A DNA stretch of 64,000 bases from Armatimonadota bacterium (lineage in GTDB: Bacteria > Sysuimicrobiota > Sysuimicrobiia > Sysuimicrobiales > Sysuimicrobiaceae). The stretch lies in the NCBI GenBank assembly GCA_031460175.1, contig JAVKGW010000006.1:62001-126000 (forward strand), given 5' to 3'. Under the pieces are notes generated by a model. The model did no database searches, was not told the DNA's origin, and worked only from the letters and a program-made list of their open reading frames with translations. This document shows, piece by piece, positions 31,751 through 39,857 of the stretch. The position numbers and the translations under genes are program-made. Every line of letters begins with the position of its first letter. The first letter of the stretch is position 1.

Positions 31751-31821
31751 GGGCCTCCGTCGTTGCAGGCTGTAAAGCAGCCTCCGGAGGCGGAAGCCCA
31801 CGGCTTGGTCGACCGGACGAG

Positions 31822-31857
31822 CGGGCCCATTCCTCCAAACGGAGGATGGACGTCCCG
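31822..31857 (+). promoter_or_regulatory. PEP-CTERM leader element B (two-tier hairpin)
   Basis: Outer CGGG (31822-31825) with CCCG (31854-31857), inner TCCTCC (31831-31836) with GGAGGA (31841-31846), loop AAAC. The outer pair is base-swapped relative to A and C, as if covarying. Ends 39 nt before the start codon at 31897 (inner stem 50 nt before). Another hairpin, AGGCTG-TAAAG-CAGCCT, lies upstream at 31767-31783. Confidence 0.55.
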
Positions 31858-31896
31858 ACGGCCTGGAGGTAAGGGTTTGGGGTGAAGGAGGAGGAC

Positions 31897-32745
31897 ATGC
31901 GACGTTGCAAACGCAGGTTGGCTGGGCGGGTGCCCCTGACCGCGGGGGTGATCGCCGGGCTCGTCGGTGCCTCCGCGCTGGCCGCCCATGCCTTCGTCAT
32001 CAACCTGGGCGGGCCCGCGGGTTACAGGGCTCGGATCGAAGTCACCCAGGTGGGGCTCAGCCAGCTCAAGATCGTCGTCACGAACCTGACCACCCTTGGG
32101 ATGTCCGTTCCTCTGCCTACCGGGGTGTCAGGAGGTTGCCCCCAGAATGTCACGTCGGGTATCGACGCAGCCTGCCGGCTGCTCACGAGCTTCGGGTATA
32201 CGCCCAATGCGATCTCTCAGAACATCACCGGTGGGTCGGCGAAGATCGCCACCGGGTCCACGGGGAAGGGGGACAAGTCGCCCTTCAACTATTCCGCCGG
32301 GGACGACTGGAGCGCGGAGTGGGGGTTTGGGAACAACGCGCCGATGGACGGCACGGGTAATCTCGACTTCCTGTCGACGAACGCATCACACATGACCCGG
32401 TTCGCAACCAGTCCCAACCGGGACGGGCCGGCAGGGCTTGACGGGCCGCAGGGCGGGCTGCTGAGTAGAGCGTTCACCGGCGCGGGTGGACTCGGGTTCG
32501 TGCAGGACACCCTGGAGTTCCTCGTGAACTACAGCGCCAACCTGACGGCTGCGGACCTCTTAGCCCTCCAGAACGCGACCTGGTGGGTGGAGTTCGGGAG
32601 CAGCGGCTACTTCCTGTGTGTCGGGCCGGATCCGCGCTGCCCGCCTCCACTCCGTGCCTCCGAACCCGGCTCCCTTGCCCTGATGGGTACGGCGCTCGCG
32701 GGTGTGCTGGCGGTAGGGGGGCTACGCCGCAAGCACCGGGCCTGA
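31897..32745 (+). CDS. PEP-CTERM surface protein (282 aa)
   Basis: Signal peptide (about 1-32, VPLTAGVIAGLVGASALAAH), a 220-residue Gly/Ser/Asn-rich mature part with several possible N-x-S/T sites (NVTSG, NITGG, NATWW), and a C-terminal sorting signal EPGSLALMGTALAGVL then RRKHRA. The signal reads SEPGS instead of the usual PEP, but its LMGTALxG core matches that of the 61-aa neighbour. ATG follows GAAGGAGGAGGAC. Adjacent to the exosortase gene, so it is a likely dedicated substrate. Mature function unknown. Confidence 0.85.
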   Translation: MRRCKRRLAGRVPLTAGVIAGLVGASALAAHAFVINLGGPAGYRARIEVTQVGLSQLKIVVTNLTTLGMSVPLPTGVSGGCPQNVTSGIDAACRLLTSFGYTPNAISQNITGGSAKIATGSTGKGDKSPFNYSAGDDWSAEWGFGNNAPMDGTGNLDFLSTNASHMTRFATSPNRDGPAGLDGPQGGLLSRAFTGAGGLGFVQDTLEFLVNYSANLTAADLLALQNATWWVEFGSSGYFLCVGPDPRCPPPLRASEPGSLALMGTALAGVLAVGGLRRKHRA

Positions 32746-32908
32746 TCCGCCGGACCGCAGGAATCCCGGCGGCGGTCGCGGGGATCCTGCCGCCTCCTCC
32801 AGGCTCCGCGTTCCGCGGACAGGCTCCTCCGAACGATCCGGCCTGATCCTCCCCTCGGACGAAGGCGAACGGCGGCTCGGGGTGCCATTATTCGGAAGGC
32901 GGACCGTC

Positions 32909-33733
32909 ATGGGAGGAGGAGTGCGCGGTTACGGCGCTGCGGCGGGAATCGGGGGAATCGTCGGCCTCCTGGGTTGGCTCTATGCCCCGGTCCTCCGGGA
33001 GATGGCCTCCCAGTGGGCGGTGGACACCACCTACGGGTACGGGTACTACATCCCGCCGGTGGCCGCCTACCTCGTGTGGGAGCGGCGCAGGGCCCTCGCG
33101 GCCGCCCGGGCGGAGGGAACTTGGCTCGGGCTGGCCGTCCTGCTGTTGGGGCTCGGGGCCCTGGTGGTCGGCCGGGCCGGCGGGATCGCGCTCCTGTCCC
33201 GTACCTCCCTGATCCCGGTGCTCTTCGGCCTCGTCCTGCTCCTCGGGGGGTGGCGGACGGCGCGCCTGGTGGCCTTCCCGATCCTGTTCCTGAGCCTCAT
33301 GATCCCCCTCCCGCAGGGCCTCCTGCAGCGGCTCACCTGGCCCCTGCAGATCTTCACGGCCCAGTTCAGCACCGAAGTGCTGCGCCTGATGGGTTACCCC
33401 GTGTACGTGGAGGGAATCTACATCGACCTCCCCAACGTGCGGCTGGAGGTGGCGGAGGCCTGCAGCGGCTTCCGGTCCCTCGTGGCCCTCGGGGCCACGG
33501 GGATCCTGCTGGCGCACCTCACCCAGGAGCGGTGGCGGGAGCGGGTGGTGCTCGTGGCCTCCGTGGTGCCCATCGCGGTCCTGGCGAACGCGGTGCGGGT
33601 GACCAGCAACATCGCCCTGGGGATCTACGAGGGCACGTACCACACGGTCTCCGGGTGGATGGTGTTCGTGGCGGCCACGGCCATGCTGGTCGGGGTCTCC
33701 TCCGCCCTGGGGAGAGGGGGGAGGGCCGCGTGA
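32909..33733 (+). CDS. Exosortase (EpsH family)
   Basis: 274-residue membrane protein with about eight hydrophobic helices. The proposed active site is complete: Cys in EVAEACSGFRSLVAL, Arg in ANAVRVTSNIALG, His in TYHTVSGWMVF. Exosortases cleave PEP-CTERM signals at the periplasmic side of the membrane and attach or release the protein. ATG 32909 is preferred over the GTG at 32882 because the extra nine residues are hydrophilic and unlike the family. Its stop overlaps the GTG of epsI. 32746-32908 upstream holds no gene or clear promoter. Confidence 0.93.
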   Translation: MGGGVRGYGAAAGIGGIVGLLGWLYAPVLREMASQWAVDTTYGYGYYIPPVAAYLVWERRRALAAARAEGTWLGLAVLLLGLGALVVGRAGGIALLSRTSLIPVLFGLVLLLGGWRTARLVAFPILFLSLMIPLPQGLLQRLTWPLQIFTAQFSTEVLRLMGYPVYVEGIYIDLPNVRLEVAEACSGFRSLVALGATGILLAHLTQERWRERVVLVASVVPIAVLANAVRVTSNIALGIYEGTYHTVSGWMVFVAATAMLVGVSSALGRGGRAA

Positions 33734-34344
33734 GCGGTCCGAAGCTCTTCGCGGCCCTCGCGAGTCTCTTCCTGGCCGCGGTGACGGTGCAGGCCACCCT
33801 GGGACACGCGGTCCCCCTCCGGGTGAGCCTCACGGAGTTTCCCCGCTCGATCGGTCCGTGGGTGGGCTCGGACGAACCCCTCGACCCCGAGGCCCTCTCG
33901 CGCGCGCGTCCAGATGCCTACCTGAGCCGCCGCTACACCGATCCCCGGGGACCATCCGTGCTCCTGTACGTCGCGTACTTCGCCCGGGATTCCTCTCGGG
34001 CCCGGATCCAGGCCGCGTGCTGGGGAGATTGCCAGGTGCGCCAGACGGCCACACACCGCGTGGAGATCGGCGGTCGCACGCTCGCGGTGAACCGGGCCCT
34101 GGTGGTGCAGGAGGGGGAGCCCGCGGTGATCCTGTACTGGTTCCAGCTGGGACAGCGCATCCTGCAGGATCCCGATCAGCTCAGGCTGAGCCAGGTGCGG
34201 CGGGCGCTTCTGGGGCGGCGGTCGGACGGGGCCCTCGTGCGGATCTCGAGTCCGGTGCGTTCAGATCCCGAAGAAGCCCTGAGCCGGGCGGAGGCGTTCC
34301 TGCGGGCGGTCCTTCCCGGGCTTCTGCGGCACCTTCCCGAGTGA
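33730..34344 (+). CDS. epsI: EpsI-family exosortase-associated protein
   Basis: 204 residues. N-terminal membrane/signal helix (FAALASLFLAAVTVQATLG), then PRSIGPWVGSDEPLDPE and YVAYFARDS, the EpsI (DUF3485-like) layout. EpsI accompanies exosortase, often fused to its C-terminus; here it is separate but starts with a GTGA overlap. In many family members a His-x-Pro-x-x-Cys segment follows the YY/YF strand; here the segment reads RIQAACWGDCQ, so the His/Pro are absent while Cys is doubled. Role in EPS export or sorting is not established. Confidence 0.8.
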   Translation: MSGPKLFAALASLFLAAVTVQATLGHAVPLRVSLTEFPRSIGPWVGSDEPLDPEALSRARPDAYLSRRYTDPRGPSVLLYVAYFARDSSRARIQAACWGDCQVRQTATHRVEIGGRTLAVNRALVVQEGEPAVILYWFQLGQRILQDPDQLRLSQVRRALLGRRSDGALVRISSPVRSDPEEALSRAEAFLRAVLPGLLRHLPE

Positions 34345-34355
34345 GGAGGCGAAAG

Positions 34356-36593
34356 ATGACGGTGGACGCGTTGCCCGTATCCAAGGCCCGGTCGAGCCGG
34401 CCCAGGCGGGTCTGGATCCTGGGAGTGGTGTTCCTCGGCGTGCTGGGCTTGGCCACCGCCGGGCTAGCGGTGTGGCGGAGCCCTCAAGCGCGGCTGGCCC
34501 GCAGCTGGAGGCAGGGGGAGACCTTCTTCGCCGCGGAGCGGTACCGGGAGGCCATCATCGCCTACCGGAACATCCTGCAGGTCCGGCCCCAGGACGCCCG
34601 CGCCCACTACCGGCTGGGCGTCTCCTACCTCCGCATCGGAGACCTCCCCCGGGCCCACGCCTTCCTCCGGAAGAGCCTGGAACTCGATCCGGACCTCCTC
34701 GACGCGCGGCTGGACCTCGCGGAGCTGTACCTGTCGGCCCGGCAACCCGCCCGGGCGGAGGAAGAGGCCCGGCGCGCCCTCTCCCGCAGGCCCAGAGACG
34801 CGAAGGGCCACCTGCTGCTGAGCCAGGCCGTGGGAGCCCGCGGGGATCCCGGGCCGGCTCTCGGGCTCGTGGACGCCGCGTTGCGGTTGGATCCGAAGCT
34901 CGGCCGGGCGTACGTCTGGAAGGCCACGCTGCTTTTGGCCCAAAAGCGGGTGGAAGACGCGGAGCGGATCCTGCGGGAGGGGGTACGGCGTGCCCCTCAG
35001 GCTCCCGAGCCCAGGGTCTCCCTCGCGGCGCTGCTCGCCCGGACGGACCGGCAGGAGGAGGCGGAGCGGGTCCTCACGGAGGCTGCAGAAGCCCTCCCGC
35101 GGCGGCCCGAGCCGCTTCTGGCCCTGGGGGACTTCTACACATCCCGGCGCAAGCTCCCCGAGGCCATGGACCACTACCGGCGGGCGTGGGACCTCGCCCC
35201 GCACGCCAACGCGGCCGGGATCAAGCTGGGAGAGCTGCTCTTGCTACAGGAGCGGTGGGAGGAGGCCGCGGAGGTGGCCCGCAGGCTCCTCCTCGCGAAC
35301 GCCAACGATCCCCTCGGCCACTACCTCCTGGGCCGGGTGCGGCTGGGAGAAGGGAAGCTCGAGAAGGGGATCGAGGCCCTGCGGGCCACGGTGCTCCTGG
35401 CCCCAGATCTCGTGCAGGCGCGGTTCCTGCTGGCCCAGGCCTTCCTGGTGCAGGGGAAGCCCGAGCGGGCCCGGGAGCAGCTGGAGGAGGCCGCTCGGCG
35501 CGCGCCCCGGTTCGCCCTAGCCCGAGTAGCCCTCGCGGACGTCTACGCGGCCCTGGGGATGCCGGATCGAGGGGAGCGGGAGCTCCGGGAGCTCGTGACC
35601 CTCTTCCCGAGGAGTGCGGCGGCATACCTGGCCCTGGGAGACTTCTACGCGCGCCGGCAGCGGCTCCAGCCTGCTCTAGACGCCTACCGGAAGGCCGTGG
35701 AGGTGGAGCCCAAGGACGTGGCGGCCCGGATCCGTGCGGGGATCGTGTACCGGATGCTCAGGGACTACGAGGCCGCGCTGCGGGAGTTCGAGGTCGCGCT
35801 TGCGATCCGGCCCGACGCCGCCGACGCCCTCGCGGAGATCGCCCGGGTCTACATCCTCCGCGGGCGGCCGGATCTCGCCATTGCCCGAGTGCAGCGGGAG
35901 ATCCGGAAGTCCCCCGAGCACGCGAACGCGTACGTGGTGCTGGGGATGATCTACGAGGAGATGGGGGATCTGGTGCGGGCGGAACAGGCCTACATCCGGG
36001 GAACCGTCGCGAACCCTAAACTCCCCAGAGCCTACCTCATGCTGGGCCGGCTGTACACCCGCAAGGGGAAGTTCGAGCTCGCGGCCCGGAAGTACGAGGA
36101 GGCGCTGCGGCTGGACCCCCGCAACCCGCACCTGTACACCCTCATCGGCAACCTCCACGAGCAGCAGGGCAACGTGGACCTGGCCCAGAGCTACTACGAG
36201 CGGGCGTTGCGGGTGGACCCCAACCACGCCCTGGCCGCCAACAACCTGGCCTACACCCTCGCGGACCGAGGGGTGAACCTCGACCGGGCCCTGGAACTGG
36301 CGAAGATGGCCAGGGAGCGGATGCCCAAAGACCCTCATGTGGCGGACACCCTGGGATGGGTGTACTACCGGCGGGGGCAACTCCGAGAGGCCCTCCCGCT
36401 CCTGGAGGAGGCGGCGCGGGGTCTACCGGACAACCCCACGGTCCGCTACCACCTGGGCATGACCCACCACCGGCTCGGGAACCGCGCGGAAGCCAGGCGG
36501 GCGCTCGAGGCCGCCCTGGGCCTCAAACGAGACTTCCCGGAGTCCGGGGAGGCAAAGCGGGTACTGGAGGAACTGAGGGCCCCCGTGAGGTGA
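34356..36593 (+). CDS. TPR protein of the PEP-CTERM system (PrsT-like)
   Basis: 745 residues. One N-terminal membrane anchor (VWILGVVFLGVLGLATAGLA) and then about 18-19 tetratricopeptide repeats to the C-terminus (for example AHYRLGVSYLRIGDLPRAHA, ALDAYRKAVEVEPKDVAARI, YYERALRVDPNHALAANN). PrsT proteins of this plan occur beside exosortase in EPS loci, where they are thought to act in polymer export or protein sorting. ATG with GAGGAGGCGAAAG upstream, 11 nt after epsI, so these three genes form an operon. Somewhat shorter than the usual about 900 residues. Confidence 0.85.
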   Translation: MTVDALPVSKARSSRPRRVWILGVVFLGVLGLATAGLAVWRSPQARLARSWRQGETFFAAERYREAIIAYRNILQVRPQDARAHYRLGVSYLRIGDLPRAHAFLRKSLELDPDLLDARLDLAELYLSARQPARAEEEARRALSRRPRDAKGHLLLSQAVGARGDPGPALGLVDAALRLDPKLGRAYVWKATLLLAQKRVEDAERILREGVRRAPQAPEPRVSLAALLARTDRQEEAERVLTEAAEALPRRPEPLLALGDFYTSRRKLPEAMDHYRRAWDLAPHANAAGIKLGELLLLQERWEEAAEVARRLLLANANDPLGHYLLGRVRLGEGKLEKGIEALRATVLLAPDLVQARFLLAQAFLVQGKPERAREQLEEAARRAPRFALARVALADVYAALGMPDRGERELRELVTLFPRSAAAYLALGDFYARRQRLQPALDAYRKAVEVEPKDVAARIRAGIVYRMLRDYEAALREFEVALAIRPDAADALAEIARVYILRGRPDLAIARVQREIRKSPEHANAYVVLGMIYEEMGDLVRAEQAYIRGTVANPKLPRAYLMLGRLYTRKGKFELAARKYEEALRLDPRNPHLYTLIGNLHEQQGNVDLAQSYYERALRVDPNHALAANNLAYTLADRGVNLDRALELAKMARERMPKDPHVADTLGWVYYRRGQLREALPLLEEAARGLPDNPTVRYHLGMTHHRLGNRAEARRALEAALGLKRDFPESGEAKRVLEELRAPVR

Positions 36594-36634
36594 GCCTGCA
36601 CTCCCGGGCGCAAGTCCAGGGTGGACCGCCGTCC

Positions 36635-36982
36635 TCACTTCCCCACCGCGGCGATGAGGAGCACCCCGGTGCGGTCTGCGGCTTCCCGGGCCGAGGGGTG
36701 GATCACGAACCCGAACAGGGCCGGGACCGGAGGGCCCGCGAGTTGCGGGGCGAGGCTTCGGAAGCGCCGCACCAGGGTCTCCACGTCCCGGCCGTAGATG
36801 CGGCTGCGGACCTCGCCCACCACCACGACCCGCTCTCCGTCCCGCATCCCCTCCCCGAAGAAGTCTACCTCCACCTCCTCGCCGTCCACGGTGAGCAGCA
36901 CCCGGCGCAGCTCGTCCCGCCACTCCGGGCGCTCCCTGAGCAGCCTCACGAGGTCCTGGAAGTCCTTCACCGTGAACGGCAT
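36635..36982 (-). CDS. Short nuclease-like protein, truncated relative of 30404-31444
   Basis: 115 residues. It begins MPFTVKDFQDLVRLLRERPE, clearly matching the N-terminus of the 346-aa protein, but jumps after about 30 residues to a compact core (EEVEVDFFGEGM, VVVVGEVRSRIYGRDVET) with the same D-x(n)-E-x-R/K pattern; the lysine is replaced by Arg. The whole coiled coil is missing. The 5' flanks also match: both have TACAAT 8-9 nt before the ATG. It is a separate subfamily or an internal deletion product. Function unknown. Confidence 0.7.
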   Translation of the reverse strand: MPFTVKDFQDLVRLLRERPEWRDELRRVLLTVDGEEVEVDFFGEGMRDGERVVVVGEVRSRIYGRDVETLVRRFRSLAPQLAGPPVPALFGFVIHPSAREAADRTGVLLIAAVGK

Positions 36983-37303
36983 CTCACAGGCATTGTACCT
37001 CAGGCCACGGGTCGCCTTCCGGGGCCGTCTTGCGGGGTCAGGGGCCGGTGCAGGGGAGGGCGAGGAACTCTGTCGTCCCGGCTTCTTAGCAGGCGCTGGA
37101 GCACGGTGCGATGGTGCGGGTGCCAGGGGGAGAAGTCCGGAGTGGCCCGGGGGTTGTAAGGGCTAAAAGGCTGAGGCCCTCTCCGAGGGTGGTGGGGCCC
37201 CCGTAAATTGATCCCGGAGAATCCTCCTTTTGGAGGAGAGACCGGGGTGGGCTTTCGGGCGAGGATGAAACCGGTCCGAGCGACTCCAGATGGGGAGGTC
37301 TGC
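36983..37303. other. 321-bp intergenic region with PEP-CTERM leader C
   Basis: Holds the TACAAT promoter box of the minus-strand gene at its left edge, a GC-rich stretch without a credible frame, a hairpin-forming segment around 37161-37200 (AGGGC...GGCCCT, and GAGGGTGGTGGGGCCCCC), leader element C and the strong ribosome-binding site GGGGAGG of the gene at 37304. Confidence 0.5.
37210..37248 (+). promoter_or_regulatory. PEP-CTERM leader element C (two-tier hairpin)
   Basis: Outer stem ATCCCGG (37211-37217) with CCGGGGT (37242-37248), inner stem TCCTCC (37222-37227) with GGAGGA (37232-37237), loop TTTT. It shares TTGATCCCGG and its 4-nt spacing to the inner stem with element A. Inner stem ends 66 nt before the ATG of the next PEP-CTERM gene. 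Confidence 0.6.
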
Positions 37304-38065
37304 ATGGGGGACTCGAAGGAAATGCGGCAGTCGGGGCCGTGGGTGGTCCGGGGATTGCGGTGGGTTGCCTTGCCGGCCCTCGCCACCCTGTTTCTCGTGT
37401 TGGGCGGGGCAGCGGTAGCTGGCGCTGTGCCGGTTCTCGACTTCAATATGGACGCGACACACCCCGCGGGTGCGAGCATCTCGTACGCGGGGGGAACGAA
37501 TCCGCTGGTGGGCATAAACATCAGCGTGGATAACGTAACAGGGCTGGGTACGCCTTTGAACAGCGGCATCACGCTAACCATCGTGGGAGGAATCCTCAAC
37601 TTCACCACGGGGAACCTTATCGGGTCTACTTCGACGTCCTGGCTGTTTGGGGGCGGAGGTTCTATCACCCTTGTCGGAAAGATTCCGGATCTTGGCATCA
37701 ATACCCTCACCACGCTGCTGAGCGGGACCTGGACGAGCGCCAGCGTGTTCAAGATCGGCGATACGTTCCGGATCGTGGGAGGCACGTTCGTGGACACGAA
37801 GCTCAAGGCCCTTACCGACTACTTCGGACTCCCAGACGGGGTCACGCTCTACCTGGGGAACATCAACTTGAGCTTTAGTGCTACGGGAAGTCCACCCAAC
37901 GCGTTCTCAAGCACTCGGGTCCTGAGTGGGGACCTGTTGAACACGCCCAGAGTTCCGGAGCCGTCCGCGGGTCTGCTCTTCGCGTCCGCGCTCGCCTCGG
38001 CTCTCGGGGCCGTTTCCCTGGGCTCGCTCAGGCGTAAGGGCACGCCCGCCTGCGCGGCGGCCTAG
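37304..38065 (+). CDS. PEP-CTERM surface protein (253 aa)
   Basis: Signal peptide (about 20-47, LRWVALPALATLFLVLGGAA), a beta-rich mature part full of Gly/Thr/Asn (VLDFNMDATHPAGASISYAG, GNLIGSTSTSWLFGGGG), and a C-terminal sorting signal VPEPSAGLLFASALASALGA then SLRRKGTP. ATG 37304 with GGGGAGG 6 nt upstream is preferred; the open frame begins 32 codons earlier inside the leader hairpin. Divergent from the short nuclease-like gene. Followed by a very strong terminator, so it is monocistronic. Probably a surface or matrix protein processed by the nearby exosortase. Confidence 0.88.
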   Translation: MGDSKEMRQSGPWVVRGLRWVALPALATLFLVLGGAAVAGAVPVLDFNMDATHPAGASISYAGGTNPLVGINISVDNVTGLGTPLNSGITLTIVGGILNFTTGNLIGSTSTSWLFGGGGSITLVGKIPDLGINTLTTLLSGTWTSASVFKIGDTFRIVGGTFVDTKLKALTDYFGLPDGVTLYLGNINLSFSATGSPPNAFSSTRVLSGDLLNTPRVPEPSAGLLFASALASALGAVSLGSLRRKGTPACAAA

Positions 38066-38093
38066 TTTCTGGGTCTGGGAACTGGTCGGGGAG

Positions 38094-38131
38094 AGCTGGA
38101 GCAGGCTCTGCCTGAAGAGCCTGCTCCAGCT
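38094..38131 (+). terminator. Long hairpin terminator after PEP-CTERM gene
   Basis: AGCTGGAGCAGGCTCT (38094-38109) and its perfect complement (38116-38131) form a 16-bp stem with a 6-nt loop, then TGTTTGTGG. The tract is only moderately T-rich. It also lies just past the end of the minus-strand regulator gene and may serve both directions. Confidence 0.75.
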
Positions 38132-38143
38132 GTTTGTGGCCCG

Positions 38144-38434
38144 CTATCCCTTCCCTCCGCTCAAGGCCAGCAGCGTCTCCAGCTCCTCCCGGAACGCCTC
38201 CCGGCCCTCGGGGGTGGCCCGGACCCAGGTGCGGGGCCTACGGCCCACGTACCCTTTGTCCACCGCCACATATCCCGCTTCTTCCAGGACCCGAAGGTGG
38301 GCGGAGAGGTTCCCGGGCGTGAGGCCCAGGAGCTCCCGGAGCGCCTCGAATTCCAGGGCGCTTTCCTCCGGCAGGGCCGATAAAGCGGCCATGATGCGTA
38401 GCCGCGTGCCCTGCGCGAGGGCATCCCGGGCCAT
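38144..38434 (-). CDS. Winged-helix transcriptional regulator (HTH_34/ArsR-like)
   Basis: 96 residues. TRLRIMAALSALP, LEFEALRELLGLTPGNLSAH with LRVLEEAGYV as recognition helix and wing entry, and RTWVRATPEGREAF as the wing, fit the single-domain regulators often paired with a membrane protein. No metal-binding cysteines, so not a classic ArsR sensor. Its start directly abuts the stop of the upstream membrane gene. It probably represses this two-gene operon, perhaps at the palindrome 39020-39029. Confidence 0.85.
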   Translation of the reverse strand: MARDALAQGTRLRIMAALSALPEESALEFEALRELLGLTPGNLSAHLRVLEEAGYVAVDKGYVGRRPRTWVRATPEGREAFREELETLLALSGGKG

Positions 38435-39004
38435 CTACCGCCACCCCCACCGGGTTCCCGTGAGGAGCCCGCTCGCCAGCAGGGCAACCGCCCAGGCGAG
38501 GGCGCCGATGGGCCTCAGGTGCGCGGGGGCCAGGAAGTGGCCCAGCAGCACGGCAACCCCCGCCGCGGTTCCGGCCAGGGCCGCCACCGGGAACCACCAC
38601 AGCCCGTAGAGCACGTACCCCAGGGCGAAGACAAGGTGCGGTAGAAGGCTACCCTCCCCTGACCAATCCAGCCCCGCAAGATGCGGGAGCCCGAGGGCCA
38701 CCAGCGTCACCAGGGCCCAGTGGAGCGGGTGCCGCCACCACAGGGGATCCCGGACCCGGACCTGAGGTCCCAGCACCCAGCCCACGACGATGCTCGCCAC
38801 GGCTCCCAGTCCAACCAGGATCGGCCAAGCGACCCTTCTCACCTCCTGGGAACCCGTCAGCTCTGCGACCCCTCCCCCGAGGAGCACAAGCCCCCACAGG
38901 ATGGAGTACGGGGCGAATAGGCCGGCGGTGGCCCAGCGCCGGGCCCGATCCACCACGGCCCGCACCTCCCGGACTTCCCGCACCAGCCCTTCCTCAGCTC
39001 CCAT
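38435..39004 (-). CDS. Integral membrane protein paired with the regulator (189 aa)
   Basis: Six hydrophobic segments (APYSILWGLVLLGGGVAEL, PILVGLGAVASIVVGWVLG, HWALVTLVALGLPHLAG, HLVFALGYVLYGLWWF, VAALAGTAAGVAVLLGHFL, GALAWAVALLASGLL) after a charged N-terminus. ATG 39004 has GGGAGGTGGGAGAAC upstream; the longer frame includes the promoter region. No family name recognised. Such membrane proteins with small winged-helix partners are common and mostly uncharacterised. Both hydrophobicity and operon structure are directly visible. Confidence 0.75.
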   Translation of the reverse strand: MGAEEGLVREVREVRAVVDRARRWATAGLFAPYSILWGLVLLGGGVAELTGSQEVRRVAWPILVGLGAVASIVVGWVLGPQVRVRDPLWWRHPLHWALVTLVALGLPHLAGLDWSGEGSLLPHLVFALGYVLYGLWWFPVAALAGTAAGVAVLLGHFLAPAHLRPIGALAWAVALLASGLLTGTRWGWR

Positions 39005-39019
39005 GTTCTCCCACCTCCC

Positions 39020-39029
39020 AGAGTACTCT
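39020..39029. promoter_or_regulatory. Candidate operator of the 39004-38144 operon
   Basis: Perfect 10-bp palindrome AGAGTACTCT, with half of it (GTACT) repeated at once (TGTACTAC), 16 nt ahead of the membrane-protein ATG. TTTGCAAAT follows at 39043-39051. Natural target for the autoregulating winged-helix protein. Confidence 0.4.
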
Positions 39030-39134
39030 GTACTACAAACACATTTGCAAAATCCGCGTAGACTTGTCAAGGGGCTGCCTCAAGCGGGGTTCTTGGGCTT
39101 ACGAAGGGCTCAGGACGGCTACCGGGATGGGTCT

Positions 39135-39857
39135 CTAGGGGATCCGGGTCGCAGGGGGCACGGGCCGGTCCGGCCGGCCCATCAGGATCTCCAGGGCGCG
39201 GTCTCCCTCGTTGAAGAGGAGGTCCACCACGGAGAGGTCCGGCAAGAAGCCCGCCTGGGGGAACAGCTGGCGGTACGTAGGGCAGCTCCAGTTCTGCAGC
39301 CGCACTTCGATCCCCGCCTCCTCGAAGAGGCCTACGTCCAGGTGGTTCGTGGCCGCGTAGTCGCCCGTGAGGTAGACGTCGGCTCCCAGGGCCCGGCAGA
39401 TGGCCACGAGCCGCTCCGTGGCCCGGCCCGGCACCCCGAGCTCGGAGCTGCGCACGAGCTGGGTGCCCGCGCCCAGCGCCCGGAGGATCTCCGCCAACAG
39501 GTGCAAATTCAGCTCCCACAGGGACTCCCACTCCCGGGCGTAGACCGCCTCGAAGACCTCCGCGTACCGGCGGAAGTAGGGGGCCCGGCCGTAGTTCGTG
39601 CGCAGGGCGTTCCAGTGCTTCCTGCGCCAACTTTCCCGGTTGCAGATGCGCACCTCGACGATGGGTTTGCCGAAGGGATCCTCCACGGGCACGGTGAGGT
39701 AGGTCCAGCCCTGCGCGGTCTTGATCCTGTTGCGGTTCTGCCACCCGTTCTTCGTGTACTGGGCGTCGTCCAGGAGCACGAACACCTCGCTGCGCACGAC
39801 CTTGTCCACGTACCGCAACCAGGGGAGGTAGTGGGGCTGGTGGGCGGCGACGATCAT
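39135..39857 (-). CDS. WbqC-family protein
   Basis: 240 residues. IVAAHQPHYLPWLRYVDKV, LLDDAQYTKNGWQNRNRIK and TYLTVPVEDPFGKPI are diagnostic of WbqC, a family found in O-antigen and other glycan loci. It is thought to modify nucleotide sugars, possibly by acylation, but its chemistry is not firmly known. ATG overlaps the epimerase stop (ATGA), so the two act together in making a glycan precursor. No signal peptide. Confidence 0.88.
   Translation of the reverse strand: MIVAAHQPHYLPWLRYVDKVVRSEVFVLLDDAQYTKNGWQNRNRIKTAQGWTYLTVPVEDPFGKPIVEVRICNRESWRRKHWNALRTNYGRAPYFRRYAEVFEAVYAREWESLWELNLHLLAEILRALGAGTQLVRSSELGVPGRATERLVAICRALGADVYLTGDYAATNHLDVGLFEEAGIEVRLQNWSCPTYRQLFPQAGFLPDLSVVDLLFNEGDRALEILMGRPDRPVPPATRIP

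Noticed and set aside
31767-31846. Leader of the 282-aa PEP-CTERM gene as another c-di-GMP-I riboswitch
   Set aside because: The GGCAAACC and CGCAAAGC signatures and the GNRA P2 loop are missing; the structure differs from the true aptamer at 19776.
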